From: VXYL01 sp963422285
GTDB lineage: Bacteria; Pseudomonadota; Gammaproteobacteria; Pseudomonadales; Azotimanducaceae
Length of the DNA: 64,000 nucleotides
NCBI GenBank assembly: GCA_963422285.2
Contig: OY729419.2
Span: 992,001-1,056,000, forward strand
Reading direction: 5' to 3'
Below are positions 1 to 10,892 of the stretch, piece after piece (the stretch's first letter is position 1; every line of letters starts with the position of its first letter). The notes beneath the pieces were generated by a model. That model saw nothing but the letters and a program-made list of their open reading frames with translations. It did no database searches and was not told the origin of the DNA. The position numbers were made by a program, and so were the translations under genes.

Positions 1-349
1 GCACCTCCAGTTCGTGGGCCACAACCTCGAACCGAGTGGACAGCGCCATGGCGCCGAACAGGATGTAGGTGTCCCCCTGCAAGCCGATGGCGGACAGCGG
101 CACCGCCGGACTCAAGCGCAGGAACGTGGCGTTGAGCTCGTCGCGCTGGTCCGGCTGGACCTCGGAGAGAGCGAACAGGGGGGTCACCGATAGGATCTGC
201 GTCTCCGTCATGGTGACGGAGATGGGGAACTCGTCGTTGTTGGAGCAGACGACTTCCAGGATGCCTTGCTCGGTGACGAGCGCATCGAACGTGGTGCCTT
301 CCTCGCCAGCGTAGTCGTTGAGTCGGAAGGCCAGATCGTCCAAGGTCAT
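1..349 (-). CDS. yjfI: DUF2170 family protein, YjfI-like (3' end cut by window edge)
   Basis: The 116 codons in the window begin MTLDDLAFRLNDY and include a stretch with ILEVVCSNNDEFPISVTMTE, which I recognise as the DUF2170/YjfI family. In E. coli, yjfI opens the yjfIJKLMC cluster, where yjfL encodes a DUF350 protein; a DUF350 gene lies 3.3 kb away here, which supports the call. Function is unknown; the family co-occurs with PspA-like and polyamine genes. The ATG at 347-349 (minus strand) follows a GAGGGAG ribosome-binding site eight bases upstream. A promoter with a palindromic operator lies at 418-445. The C-terminus and any downstream yjfJ/yjfK genes are outside the window. Confidence 0.8.
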   Translation of the reverse strand, partial: MTLDDLAFRLNDYAGEEGTTFDALVTEQGILEVVCSNNDEFPISVTMTETQILSVTPLFALSEVQPDQRDELNATFLRLSPAVPLSAIGLQGDTYILFGAMALSTRFEVVAHELEV

Positions 350-417
350 GCGGAAACTCCCTCATGCTGTTGGCGGATTGTCCCCGCCCGGGCTCGCCGA
401 GCGTCCATGAAGCGAAC

Positions 418-445
418 GTTATGACATATTATGTCGCGGCGTCAA
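418..445 (-). promoter_or_regulatory. sigma70-type promoter with palindromic operator upstream of the DUF2170 gene
   Basis: On the minus strand, TTGACG (445-440), a 16-base spacer and CATAAC (423-418) form a plausible -35/-10 pair. The spacer contains the perfect 6-1-6 palindrome GACATAATATGTC (423-435). A near copy sits 21 bases upstream of the speD-type gene (6071-6085). An operator between -35 and -10 would suit a repressor or a MerR-like activator; the regulator is not in the window. Confidence 0.6.
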
Positions 446-793
446 TACTTTTTTTCGGCTTCTGCCCAGCGATGCGCATGTCGCCACAGCAGGGCGGCAA
501 GACGCCACTGCGGCTACCCCGACGGGAAGAAGATGCTCGGAAGCACAAGGACTACTTCCAGGGTGGCAATTCCCACAGTCTGCGTGTTGAAGATAGGCAC
601 AAGGATGGTTGCCATGTCATCGCCGAAGCGGCGAAGGCATTGGCTTGAGGTCTAGCCCCAGTCATGGGATGACAGGACGGCGCAGGGCATAGCTGCCGGG
701 GCCTCCTGATTAGGCCCCGGACAATGGCGCTGGCGGAGCCTTCCCGGGCGGCTTGTCAGGCTCCGATAGGCCAGTCGATCATCACTACCCTCT
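446..793. other. intergenic stretch, nothing recognised
   Basis: I find no convincing coding signal on either strand. Short open frames here lack ribosome-binding sites and family-like residues. It separates the DUF2170 promoter from the TPR pseudogene remnants. Confidence 0.5.
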
Positions 794-1266
794 TCATGGC
801 ATGTTCGATTTCTGCTCCCGCTTCCACTGGTCGAATGCGGGATGCTCGCGAATGCATCCAAGTCGGCGTCGGCGTCAACTCTATCAAGAACGAACCCTGG
901 AGCAGGCTTTTCCGCATGGCTGAAATCAGCGAGAGCTTCGTCTACAGCTGGCTTGCCGCATACCAGCCACCTGTCAGGCTCGATTGGCGAACACGGCAGG
1001 ATTGTCGTCTTTCGGTCTCAGGCGAACCCGTTCGTCAAGGTGGTTCAACGCTTCGTTCACCCGTCCGGCCGTTTCCCCGCCCAGGAGATCAAGCCCAATG
1101 TTCTGCACCGGTCGTCTTCCGGAGTAGCCGTGTCGTCCAGAACTGCTTGGAAGCGTTCGATCGCGTCCTCCCGGCTCCTAGCCGGTGGTTCAGGCATGGC
1201 ATCGATCCCACGGCCGATCCTGTCCGCGCGGATTCTCTCTTTCTTTTCCTGTTCATCCGAAAACAT
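794..1266 (-). pseudogene. broken TPR-repeat protein
   Basis: Reading the minus strand and changing frame about three times recovers one protein. It runs from MFSDEQEKKERIRADRIG through EDAIERFQAVLDDT, then NEALNHLDERVRLRPKDDN and PAVFANRA, then VDEALADFSHAEKPAPGFVL, ending FDQWKREQKSNMP-stop at 794. The pattern NRA...EAL.DF..A....P matches the tetratricopeptide consensus. At least three indels separate the segments, so no intact product is possible. It lies directly downstream of the spermidine-synthase gene and may once have been part of that transcription unit. The recognition rests on the TPR pattern only; the original function cannot be told. Confidence 0.6.
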
Positions 1267-1366
1267 CCTCTTGCCTCTCTTGGCCCAGCTGTCTCTATTT
1301 CCGCGCCAGCTCGGTTGAGCAGCGCCAAGCCAGCGAAGCCTGATGAAGCCGAGATCGGCACCGGCT

Positions 1367-1515
1367 TCAGGAACGCAAGAAGCCGCTTGTGCCCTTGTCA
1401 TTGGCGCCGCCATAGAAGCCATCGAGCGCGAGAGTCCCCGTCGAGGCCAGAAGTCCGACTGCCACGAAAGCGGCCAAGGCACCGACGAATACATGGCCTA
1501 GTACGCCAGCATCCC
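1367..1515 (-). pseudogene. remnant encoding one membrane segment
   Basis: A minus-strand frame without a convincing start reads DAGVLGHVFVGALAAFVAVG followed by LLASTGTLALDGFYGG and stops at 1367. The hydrophobic core looks like a single transmembrane helix. No start codon with a ribosome-binding site is visible, and the frame is closed just upstream. It could be the N-terminus of the neighbouring TPR pseudogene or a separate relic. From 1516 to 1857 I recognise nothing. Confidence 0.3.
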
Positions 1516-1857
1516 ATGCTAGCCACTAGCGCTTCTCTTGATGGAATCTTCGGAGGAAGGAGGACGGTCACGCCCCACCGTCAGCATTCGCGGCAGAACC
1601 ATCGGGTACCGGAAGTCGGACCGAAGCGCTTGGGCCAACCCTCCGAGTTCGCCGGAAATCAGCGTAACGAGGATAATCCGAATGTCCGGATCACAAGCAT
1701 TGGAGCGAGAGGCAACCGGGCACCTGAATTGCCTAAAGGAAGCATGCGAGGATGCCTTGCCGTGAATCAAGCATGCCGGAAAGCATCGAGAACATGCGGC
1801 TCCCTCATGCCGTATGCGGGGTTGGCTTGCGATCCTGCCGTTGACCGCGTGGGCGGT

Positions 1858-3603
1858 TCACGATCCATCCTTGTCGGCCGCGAAGAACACGCCCTGGTAT
1901 TGCTGCCATGCCTGCTGATGGTAGTCGTAGACGGCGTGGCTGCCCAGGCGGTTGACGCGAATCCCTTCCACCTCGTCGAAGAAGCCGTTGGGGAAGGCGA
2001 AGGCGGCCTCGATCAGCGCCCGGTCGAGCCAGCCGTCGGGGGTGGGCGCGGCCTTCGCGGCAGCGATCCGCGCCGAGGCCGGCTTGCCGGCGACGGTGCC
2101 GATGCTCCACCCCCACTCGCCGAAGCTCGGCACGTTGGCATGGTACTGCTCGACTTGGAAGCCGACGCCGGCGAGAGTCTTGCCGATGGACAGGAACGCC
2201 GCCTTGGCGTGGAACGGCGATGTGCTCTGGGTGGCGAACGCGCCGTCCGGCGACAGCAGCTGCCGAACGCGGGCGTAGAAGTAGTCGCTGTAGAGCCGAT
2301 TCAGATCGGGATGGCTAGGATCCGGCAGATCCGCCACCACCACGTCGAAGCGCTCTCCCGCCGCCGCCAGTCGTTCCACCTCAATGAACGCATCGCCTTC
2401 GACGACCTGTACGCGCGGGTCGCGCAAGGCGCCTTGGTTGAGTTCCGCCAGCGTCCGGCTCAGCCAAGCCGGCGCATCCGGATCCTCGCCCCGGAACAGA
2501 CGCAGCAGTTGCGCGTCGATGTCGACCAGCGTCACCGAGGCAGGGTTCCAGCGCAGCAGATCGCGCAATGCGAGGCCGTCGCCACCGCCGAGCACCAGTA
2601 TCCGTTCGCGCCGGTACGCTGCCAGCATTGCCGGCGCGGCAAGGTAGGCGTGGTAGACGCGCTCGTCGTTGGAAGCGAACTGCAGCCGGCCGTTGATGTA
2701 GAGGCTCACCACGTCCGGCTTGCCGGCGGCGAGGTGGCGCTTGGTGAGAACGAGATTCTGATACGGCGTCTGCAGGCGGTAGACCACCCGATCCTTGAAC
2801 AGCGTATCGCCCAGCCGGATCGTCCATTGGGTACCGAACACGGCAAGCGCCGCCAGCAGAGTCGCCAACGCGCCATGGCCGACCCACAGCCAGCGCACCG
2901 GCCGCAGCTGGGCTCGATACAGAAGCAGAAAGCCTGCCCCCACCAAGATGTTCACGGTCGCCGCGCCCACCGCCGCGTACAGGATCGGCAGCTTCAGGCA
3001 GATCAGCACCCACACCGCCGCGCCGATGCCGGCGCCGATGTAGTCGGCACCGTACATGGTGCCCAAGTTGTGTTCCAGCCGGCGCGCATGCACATGCTCG
3101 CGCACCCGAGCGATCAGCGGAATCTCCATGCCGATCAGGAAGCCGATGAGGAAGCCGGCGATGAACGGCAGCAGCCGCGAGAACGCCACCAGCGTCGCCG
3201 CCAGCCCGCCGTCGAGATCGATGAACGAATCGACGTTGTAGACCGTGCGCAGCCACTCCGGCAGCGAATACGCGAACGCCACGGCAGCGGACAGCATCAG
3301 CACCGACGTGCCGCCCAGCACGGCGATGCCCAGTTCCAGCCAAGCGAACCCCCGATAGATGGACGCCACCCACTTGGCCGCGAACGCCCCGAGGCCCATG
3401 GCCACGATCATCAGCCCGATCATGGCGTAGATGGTGGGTTCGACAGCGCCGAGAATGCGCCCGGCGTAGTGGGCCATCAGGTACTCGTAGACCAAGCCGC
3501 AGGCCGCGACCAAGCCCATGGCGCCGATCAGCGCCGCGTCGTGGAAGCGACGGCGGGCGTTGTCGAGATGCACCCGACCAGCGGAGGCGATGCCTGGATT
3601 CAC
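1858..3603 (-). CDS. membrane-anchored spermidine/spermine synthase-like protein
   Basis: A 581-residue protein with about seven hydrophobic helices in residues 20-270 and a soluble aminopropyltransferase-like domain from about 290. The Rossmann glycine motif LVLGGGDGLALRD, the acidic strand end VTLVDIDAQ and the motif VVADLPDPSHPDLNRLYS, equivalent to the catalytic loop of spermidine synthases, are all visible. Family members transfer aminopropyl groups from decarboxylated AdoMet, which the speD homologue at 5570-6049 could supply. The start is GTG with no strong ribosome-binding site, so the exact N-terminus is uncertain. It lies 46 bases downstream of the DUF350 gene in the same orientation. 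Whether the acceptor is a diamine or a protein/lipid target is unknown. Confidence 0.85.
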   Translation of the reverse strand: MNPGIASAGRVHLDNARRRFHDAALIGAMGLVAACGLVYEYLMAHYAGRILGAVEPTIYAMIGLMIVAMGLGAFAAKWVASIYRGFAWLELGIAVLGGTSVLMLSAAVAFAYSLPEWLRTVYNVDSFIDLDGGLAATLVAFSRLLPFIAGFLIGFLIGMEIPLIARVREHVHARRLEHNLGTMYGADYIGAGIGAAVWVLICLKLPILYAAVGAATVNILVGAGFLLLYRAQLRPVRWLWVGHGALATLLAALAVFGTQWTIRLGDTLFKDRVVYRLQTPYQNLVLTKRHLAAGKPDVVSLYINGRLQFASNDERVYHAYLAAPAMLAAYRRERILVLGGGDGLALRDLLRWNPASVTLVDIDAQLLRLFRGEDPDAPAWLSRTLAELNQGALRDPRVQVVEGDAFIEVERLAAAGERFDVVVADLPDPSHPDLNRLYSDYFYARVRQLLSPDGAFATQSTSPFHAKAAFLSIGKTLAGVGFQVEQYHANVPSFGEWGWSIGTVAGKPASARIAAAKAAPTPDGWLDRALIEAAFAFPNGFFDEVEGIRVNRLGSHAVYDYHQQAWQQYQGVFFAADKDGS

Positions 3604-3649
3604 GCAGCCGATACCGCACGAGGCGACTGGTGCGAAACAGCTTCTGCCG

Positions 3650-4546
3650 CTATCCCGCGACGGTACGGATGACGAGGCCTATGCCGACGAAGACCGCAGC
3701 CTCGATGGCGGCGACGCCGACATTGCGCTGCTTGTCCACTTCCTCGACGACATCGACTCCGGCCAGCACCACGCGCTGCGCCAGCATCGACAGCAAGAGC
3801 AGCACCGCGGCCAGCACCACCGCCCACGCCAGCCAAGCGGCGTAGGCGAGTACCGCGGCGGCATCGATGCCCACCACGTAGCCGGCCATGCCGCCGGCCG
3901 AGGAGGACGCCAGCGCCGTGCCCACCAAGTGTCCCGCGTAGCGGACGCCGAGGGCGGCGTTGCCGCCTTCGATGGCGCTCTGCCACGCTTCGCCAGCGTG
4001 ACGCTTGGCGTATATCCCGGCACGTACGCGGGTCACGCCCAGCACCACCAACTGAGCCAGGAAGAACAGCACCACGACGGACACGAGGCCCTGGACAAGG
4101 TCGCCCTCGGACCAGTTGATGGCGCCGTTGATCAGTACGCCCAACGCCACCAAGTTCGCAGCCTGCACGATGCCGGCGGCGATGTTCTGGGCGTTGATGG
4201 CCGCCTTGATGGAGAACTTGTGGAAGATGATCCAGTCGTTAACGAGCATGCCCGCCTTGAGCAGCACGAGGCCGACGACAGCATAGGCGGCCACCGCGCC
4301 CAACTCCGCCAGGAAAGTCGCTGCCGGGTCGCCAGCGCCGGCCGCGGCCAGGATCAGCGCCACCGCCAATGCGCCGCCCGCCAGCGCCACGCCGAAGGCG
4401 AAGTTGTCCTTCTCCGCCAGTTCGTCCCGGGAATCCACCCCGAACAGCAACCCGGAGCCGTAGCGCAGGGCGCAGATCGCGGCCACGGCCACGGCGAGAT
4501 CCAGCGCGACGATGCCCCAAATCCAGATGCTCAGCGAATCGAACAT
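3650..4546 (-). CDS. DUF350 family membrane protein (YjfL-like, tandem domains)
   Basis: A 298-residue protein, almost entirely hydrophobic, built of two DUF350-like halves, each with about four helices. E. coli YjfL is a single-domain, roughly 130-residue relative, so this is the duplicated form. The start ATG follows GAGGAGG at ideal spacing. It lies between the lipoprotein and the spermidine-synthase genes in an operon-like run. Function is unknown; family members recur beside polyamine enzymes, DUF2170 and PspA-like genes, which suggests an envelope-stress role (inference). A decayed copy of its second domain (residues near YAAWLAWAV) occurs at 10836-10891. Confidence 0.85.
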   Translation of the reverse strand: MFDSLSIWIWGIVALDLAVAVAAICALRYGSGLLFGVDSRDELAEKDNFAFGVALAGGALAVALILAAAGAGDPAATFLAELGAVAAYAVVGLVLLKAGMLVNDWIIFHKFSIKAAINAQNIAAGIVQAANLVALGVLINGAINWSEGDLVQGLVSVVVLFFLAQLVVLGVTRVRAGIYAKRHAGEAWQSAIEGGNAALGVRYAGHLVGTALASSSAGGMAGYVVGIDAAAVLAYAAWLAWAVVLAAVLLLLSMLAQRVVLAGVDVVEEVDKQRNVGVAAIEAAVFVGIGLVIRTVAG

Positions 4547-4577
4547 GGTTGCCTCCTCAAGCGGCGGATTGTCAGCT

Positions 4578-5573
4578 CTACTTGCCGCGCGACGGTCCGC
4601 GCGAGCCGCCGCTGCCGAAGCCGCGCATCGACGCCGAGCTGGAACGCGGGCGGCTTGCGCTGCTGGTACGCGGCCTGCTGCCGCTGGCGGCGAACTTCTG
4701 CCGGGTCACGGACCTCGATGCGCCTTGACGCTGCTTGGCGTATGGGCTTTGGAACGTCCTGCCCTGGGATGAGAACTTGCGGCGCGCAGTGGACTCCACC
4801 TGCGCTTGTCGCTGCCGCGCCGATGGCGATGTGTAGCTGCGGCGGCCGTAGTCGTGGTAGTAGCTGTAGTCGCGCCCGCCGGCCCAGGCACTATAGCCAA
4901 TGCGCGGGCCACCGATCAGATCGCGGATCAACGCGAACTGGCCGTACCACACCCAAAACGAATTGCCACCCGAGTCCGAGCGCCATTGTCCATAGTGCGG
5001 ATTGCCGACCAGCTGGCTGCCGGCACCGAGATCGGCGGCGTTGTTGGCGCGCCGGGAGGCGTCCGCCGAGACGGCGTCCACCCGCGGCAGCTCGCCGTCG
5101 GACAGGTCGGCGAGCACGTTGAGGGGATCGCTCAGAGCGCGGTTGAACTCGGTGGGGTCGGCGGCAGCTGCCAGACTCGTCAGTTCCTGAGCGACGGATC
5201 CGTACGCGGCGGCGTCTGCATCTGATGGCGGCAACGAGGCGCGAACATCGTCGAGCCGTGTCCCGAGCCCGCGATAGAGGGTGCCGTCGCGGGTGGCCTC
5301 GCGTTTCAGCACGTCCACCAGTTGGCGCAGCTCCGGCTTGGCGTCGGCCACCTGGGTGGCGTACAGGCGGATGAGCTGGGCATTGCGCAGCTGGTTCTCG
5401 TCGAGATCGTCGCCGAGGCGGGAGATGGCGGCGTCGACGCGCTTGATGGCGTCTTCCACCTGGACGCGCATCCGTCCGGCGCCATCGCATCCTGCCAGCA
5501 TCAGAACGCCTAGCAGCGCGGCACGAGCCGCTGCGAACCAACGTCTCGTCGTGTGTTCGGCAGCGTCGTTCAT
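4578..5573 (-). CDS. lipoprotein of the speD-DUF350 operon
   Basis: The N-terminus has basic residues, a hydrophobic stretch and the lipobox LMAGC near residue 29, so the mature protein should be lipid-anchored. Residues 35-110 are helical and charged (coiled-coil-like: VEDAIKRVDAAISRLGDDLD). The middle holds a conserved-looking segment, YGQWRSDSGGNSFWVWYGQF, and the last 90 residues are rich in Ser, Arg and Gly. I do not recognise a named domain, but lipoproteins of this build occur beside speD/DUF350/spermidine-synthase genes. The start ATG overlaps the stop of the speD gene in ATGA, which indicates translational coupling. Confidence 0.75.
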   Translation of the reverse strand: MNDAAEHTTRRWFAAARAALLGVLMLAGCDGAGRMRVQVEDAIKRVDAAISRLGDDLDENQLRNAQLIRLYATQVADAKPELRQLVDVLKREATRDGTLYRGLGTRLDDVRASLPPSDADAAAYGSVAQELTSLAAAADPTEFNRALSDPLNVLADLSDGELPRVDAVSADASRRANNAADLGAGSQLVGNPHYGQWRSDSGGNSFWVWYGQFALIRDLIGGPRIGYSAWAGGRDYSYYHDYGRRSYTSPSARQRQAQVESTARRKFSSQGRTFQSPYAKQRQGASRSVTRQKFAASGSRPRTSSASRPRSSSASMRGFGSGGSRGPSRGK

Positions 5574-6049
5574 TTCAGACCTCCCGCGCTCGATGGCCCG
5601 CTGAACAGCGCCTCGCGTTCAGCTGGCATTGGACGATCCACCGCATGAACAATCGTGCGGGCGCCGGGTGCCGCGTCGGCGATCACCGCAGCAGCCCGGG
5701 ACGGTTCGCAGGCACCGCACAGGAACATATCGAAAGCCGCATAGCCTCGCTCTGGCCAAGTATGCACCGTGATGTGCGACTCCGCGAGCAAGGCCACGCC
5801 CGTCACCCCCGCCCCGGGCCCGAAGCCATGCATATGGCAGGACAGCACTCGCGCACCGCCAGCGGCCGCCGCTCGCCGCATCAGCGCCTCCAGCGCAGCC
5901 GCGTCGTAGTCGGCCTGAGCGCCGAAGCACTCGATGATAAGGTGGCGGCCTAGGCAGATCGGCCCCGTCGCAGTCGCCATGCTGGCTTTGCCGGCGTTTG
6001 CGGACTTGCGCCGATCCGCTGCCGGTAGCTCGATGCGCGGCCAGGACAT
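5570..6049 (-). CDS. speD: S-adenosylmethionine decarboxylase proenzyme family
   Basis: A 159-residue SpeD-type protein. AESHITVHTWPERGYAAFD is the processing and active-site region: the Ser after Glu is expected to become the pyruvoyl group, and the nearby His and the Cys of MFLCGACEP match catalytic positions in the family. It would make decarboxylated AdoMet for the aminopropyltransferase-like protein downstream. It is the first gene of an apparent four-gene operon. The annotated start gives an N-terminal extension of about 23 residues; a second ATG at 5980, before GPICLGRHLIIECFG, is closer to the usual SpeD N-terminus. A palindromic motif lies 21 bases upstream. Confidence 0.88.
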   Translation of the reverse strand: MSWPRIELPAADRRKSANAGKASMATATGPICLGRHLIIECFGAQADYDAAALEALMRRAAAAGGARVLSCHMHGFGPGAGVTGVALLAESHITVHTWPERGYAAFDMFLCGACEPSRAAAVIADAAPGARTIVHAVDRPMPAEREALFSGPSSAGGLK

Positions 6050-6070
6050 CTTCGGCGCTTCCTAGGCAGT

Positions 6071-6085
6071 GACATAATATGACAT
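6071..6085 (-). promoter_or_regulatory. second copy of the palindromic operator, upstream of speD
   Basis: The plus strand reads GACATAATATGACAT, differing by one base from a perfect 6-1-6 palindrome and sharing CATATTATGTC (minus strand) with the site at 423-435. Read on the coding strand it is also the direct repeat ATGTCA-N4-ATGTCA. Both sites lie immediately upstream of transcription units of the same functional module. Confidence 0.55.
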
Positions 6086-6430
6086 GGTACGGCCAATCGC
6101 CGGCGGGATGCAACCGGCTTGGCAGACTGTCGAACCTGGACGCTTTCGGAGTCGAATCTTGGCTTCCACGCGTCCTTCGTGCGGACATCCGCTGACCGCT
6201 TCTTCTGCTCTAGCCGCTGCCCCGGCGACCTCGTCCGGGCGATGCGCCGCCGCAGGATCCATCATAGGAAACCGAGTCTCCAGGTCCGACAGGCTTCCAG
6301 CATGGCCCTGCCGGATCGGCAGCCGCAGTGGTTTCAAATGCGCCGAAACGGCTCGGACCAAGAGCACGCGGGAATCGCCTGAATCCCGCACACGCTTCAC
6401 GCGAGGCCAGTTTTCATGTAGTCTGCTGCC
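6086..6430. other. intergenic stretch, nothing recognised
   Basis: This is the divergent spacer between the speD operon and the gene at 6431. No family-like translation, terminator hairpin or repeat was noticed beyond the operator at its left edge. Confidence 0.4.
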
Positions 6431-7045
6431 ATGAGCAAAGCCAATGACGCAGATCGTCTGCTTGCCGCTCTCAACGACGGCAGCCACCGTGCGCGATGCG
6501 AAGCGCTGCGCGAACTCTGCCCGTGCCGAAACGGCCATGTTCGCGACCTCGCGGTTTGGCGGGAAATCTTCCGCAAGGCGCACAAGGGCGGCATGCGCGA
6601 ACGCGATCGGGCGGCACACGCCATCGGCACCTTGACCGCGAAGGCCCAGCATGGCCCGGAATGGCATGAACTGCTGCGGGCGCTGCGGGGAGAGCTCGAT
6701 GCCCTGATGCAGGATACCCGCGCATCCCGGCGGATACTCGGCCAGATGAAGAAGCACGGCCACGCGCATCGCGGCGCGGCGCGGCAGAACTATCGCCGCC
6801 GGCGCAAGGTGCTGGACATGGCAACCCCTGCCGAGCTCGCCGCTTGGATCAATCAGCGTCAGCGCTTGGCGGATCGGAATCGGCTGTCGGCTAACGATCC
6901 TGGCGTACAGCGGCTCTGGCGCTGGCTGAAGCATCGCATCCAGTGCCAGCCGGTGCGCCGCACTCGGGAGGACGAACTGATGGACCGAGCGCGACGCTAC
7001 CTGCCGCGGCTATTCGAACAGCCTGCGCCCAAGCCCGCGACCTAG
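6431..7045 (+). CDS. hypothetical protein, helical, HEAT-repeat-like N-terminus
   Basis: A 204-residue basic protein. Residues 5-100 (DRLLAALNDGSHRARCEALRE, AHAIGTLTAKA) look like alpha-helical HEAT-type repeats, including a CPCRNGHVRDL segment. The second half is rich in Arg (QNYRRRRKVLDM) and ends in PAPKPAT. I do not recognise the family. Codon use matches the surrounding core genes, and the frame is open over its full length against a high stop-codon density in the flanking spacers, so I regard it as real. No operon partner is visible. Confidence 0.6.
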   Translation: MSKANDADRLLAALNDGSHRARCEALRELCPCRNGHVRDLAVWREIFRKAHKGGMRERDRAAHAIGTLTAKAQHGPEWHELLRALRGELDALMQDTRASRRILGQMKKHGHAHRGAARQNYRRRRKVLDMATPAELAAWINQRQRLADRNRLSANDPGVQRLWRWLKHRIQCQPVRRTREDELMDRARRYLPRLFEQPAPKPAT

Positions 7046-7169
7046 CCGACGCCGGCGTTGCCAACTTCGCCGCTTGGCTTGGTGCGTCTCGAACGGCTGG
7101 CCTCCGGCGGCCAACCAGCAAGGGCAGCGTGTAGAACGCGCCGCCCTCGATTGACCAGATGGATTCCGC

Positions 7170-9851
<2,682 letters not shown>

Positions 9852-9953
9852 AGGCAAGAAAATCACTGGCGTCGACGATGTTGCGGACATGCAGCGCGCC
9901 ACCGTCTTCCATCGGCAAGCAATCGGCTTGGCGGTGCAGTCCGAAGCGCTGAC

Positions 9954-10664
9954 ATGGCGGACGACACGGCTCGGCCGCAGGCCCTCGTCTTCGACATGGA
10001 CGGCCTGCTGCTCGACACCGAGCGGCCCGCCTTTGAAGGCTTTATGCATGCCTGTCGAGTCGTCGGCGTACGCCCCAACGTAGCTGCCTACTACCGATGC
10101 ATCGGCACCCGGCTGAAGGAGTCGCGGCAACTGCTCATCGAAGGCCACGGCCCCGACTTCCCCTTCAACGACGTCTATGCCGCTTGGGGCGACTACTTCG
10201 TCGAGCGCCGCAAGAATGCCAACAACCAGCTGCCCCCGGTCAAGGAAGGCGCGCGGGAGCTCCTGTGCACGGTGCGAGAGGCGGGCCTGCCCTGCGCCCT
10301 GGCCACTTCCTCCCGGGAGCCGGGCGTGACCGAACTGCTTGCTGCGGCAGGCCTTGACGGCTTCTTCGCCGTCAAGGTCACGGGCGACCGGATCGCAAAC
10401 GGCAAGCCCGACCCGGAAATCTACCGCACCGCGGCCGCCGAACTCGACATCGAACCGGCCTGCGCCTGGGCGCTGGAGGACTCCGCCAACGGCGTACGCT
10501 CGGCCCTGGCCGCCGGCTGCACGGTGTTCCAGATACCCGACCTCGTGCCGCCGGACGAAGAACTGCGCGCTCTCGGCCATGCTGTGCTGCCGTCGCTGCT
10601 GGCGGTGGAACAGATGCTGCGACGCGCCTGCAAGCGAGGTCGTGACGTGTCGCGCATCGGTTAG
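9954..10664 (+). CDS. HAD-superfamily phosphatase (beta-phosphoglucomutase / phosphoglycolate phosphatase-like)
   Basis: 236 residues with all four HAD motifs: motif I LVFDMDGLLLDTE (nucleophile Asp near residue 14), motif II LATSSRE, the motif III Lys within ANGKPDPEIY, and motif IV WALEDSANGV. The helical cap lies between residues 20 and 90, placing it in cap class I. Substrate cannot be told. Its last 50 codons plus about 120 downstream bases are duplicated at 11802-12069, where the copy is headless and carries a 2-base deletion. Confidence 0.85.
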   Translation: MADDTARPQALVFDMDGLLLDTERPAFEGFMHACRVVGVRPNVAAYYRCIGTRLKESRQLLIEGHGPDFPFNDVYAAWGDYFVERRKNANNQLPPVKEGARELLCTVREAGLPCALATSSREPGVTELLAAAGLDGFFAVKVTGDRIANGKPDPEIYRTAAAELDIEPACAWALEDSANGVRSALAAGCTVFQIPDLVPPDEELRALGHAVLPSLLAVEQMLRRACKRGRDVSRIG

Positions 10665-10782
10665 CGCTGGCGGTCCCGCGGCCGGTGTTCTCCACAGTCG
10701 CGGCAGACCTGTGCAGATGGACGCCGACGGAATAGGCGTTCGCAGAGCAGCAGGGGCTTGGTGGCGATTGTCCCGGCACGGC
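10513..10782 (+). repeat. 270-bp direct repeat, copy 1 (includes the 3' end of the HAD gene)
   Basis: The segment from ccggctgcacggtg to tcccggcacggc is repeated at 11802-12069 with one substitution and one 2-base deletion. This copy is continuous with an intact HAD gene and is probably the original. The two copies bracket about 1 kb holding the DUF4258/DUF2283 pair and several gene fragments. Confidence 0.9.
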
Positions 10783-10785
10783 CTT

Positions 10786-10847
10786 GTTCCCTCCTTGGTC
10801 CGCCGCGGCCAGCATCGTTCCCTCCTTGGTCCGCCGCGGCCAGCATC
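10786..10847 (+). repeat. two tandem 31-bp units
   Basis: A 31-base unit beginning gttccctccttggtccgc and ending agcatc occurs at 10786-10816 and again, identically, at 10817-10847. It lies at the left border of the inserted segment between the two 270-bp repeats. Confidence 0.85.
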
Positions 10848-10891
10848 ACCGCCCACGCCAGCCAAGCTGCATAGGACAGCGCTACAGCCAT
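10836..10891 (-). pseudogene. fragment of a DUF350 gene
   Basis: The minus strand reads MAVALSYAAWLAWAVMLAAA, close to AVLAYAAWLAWAVVLAA in the second half of the intact DUF350 protein (3650-4546). About 45 bases around gcccacgccagccaagc are nearly identical at nucleotide level. This is a small relic of a duplicated copy or paralogue carried here by rearrangement. Confidence 0.6.
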
Positions 10892-10892
10892 C

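Noticed and set aside
724..3672. A 982-codon open frame on the plus strand over the spermidine-synthase gene
   Set aside because: It is the antisense shadow of a clear minus-strand gene. Its translation is rich in His, Arg and Gln with no family pattern, as expected opposite GC-rich coding DNA.
10786..10847. CRISPR array
   Set aside because: Only two directly adjacent 31-bp units without spacers and no cas genes.
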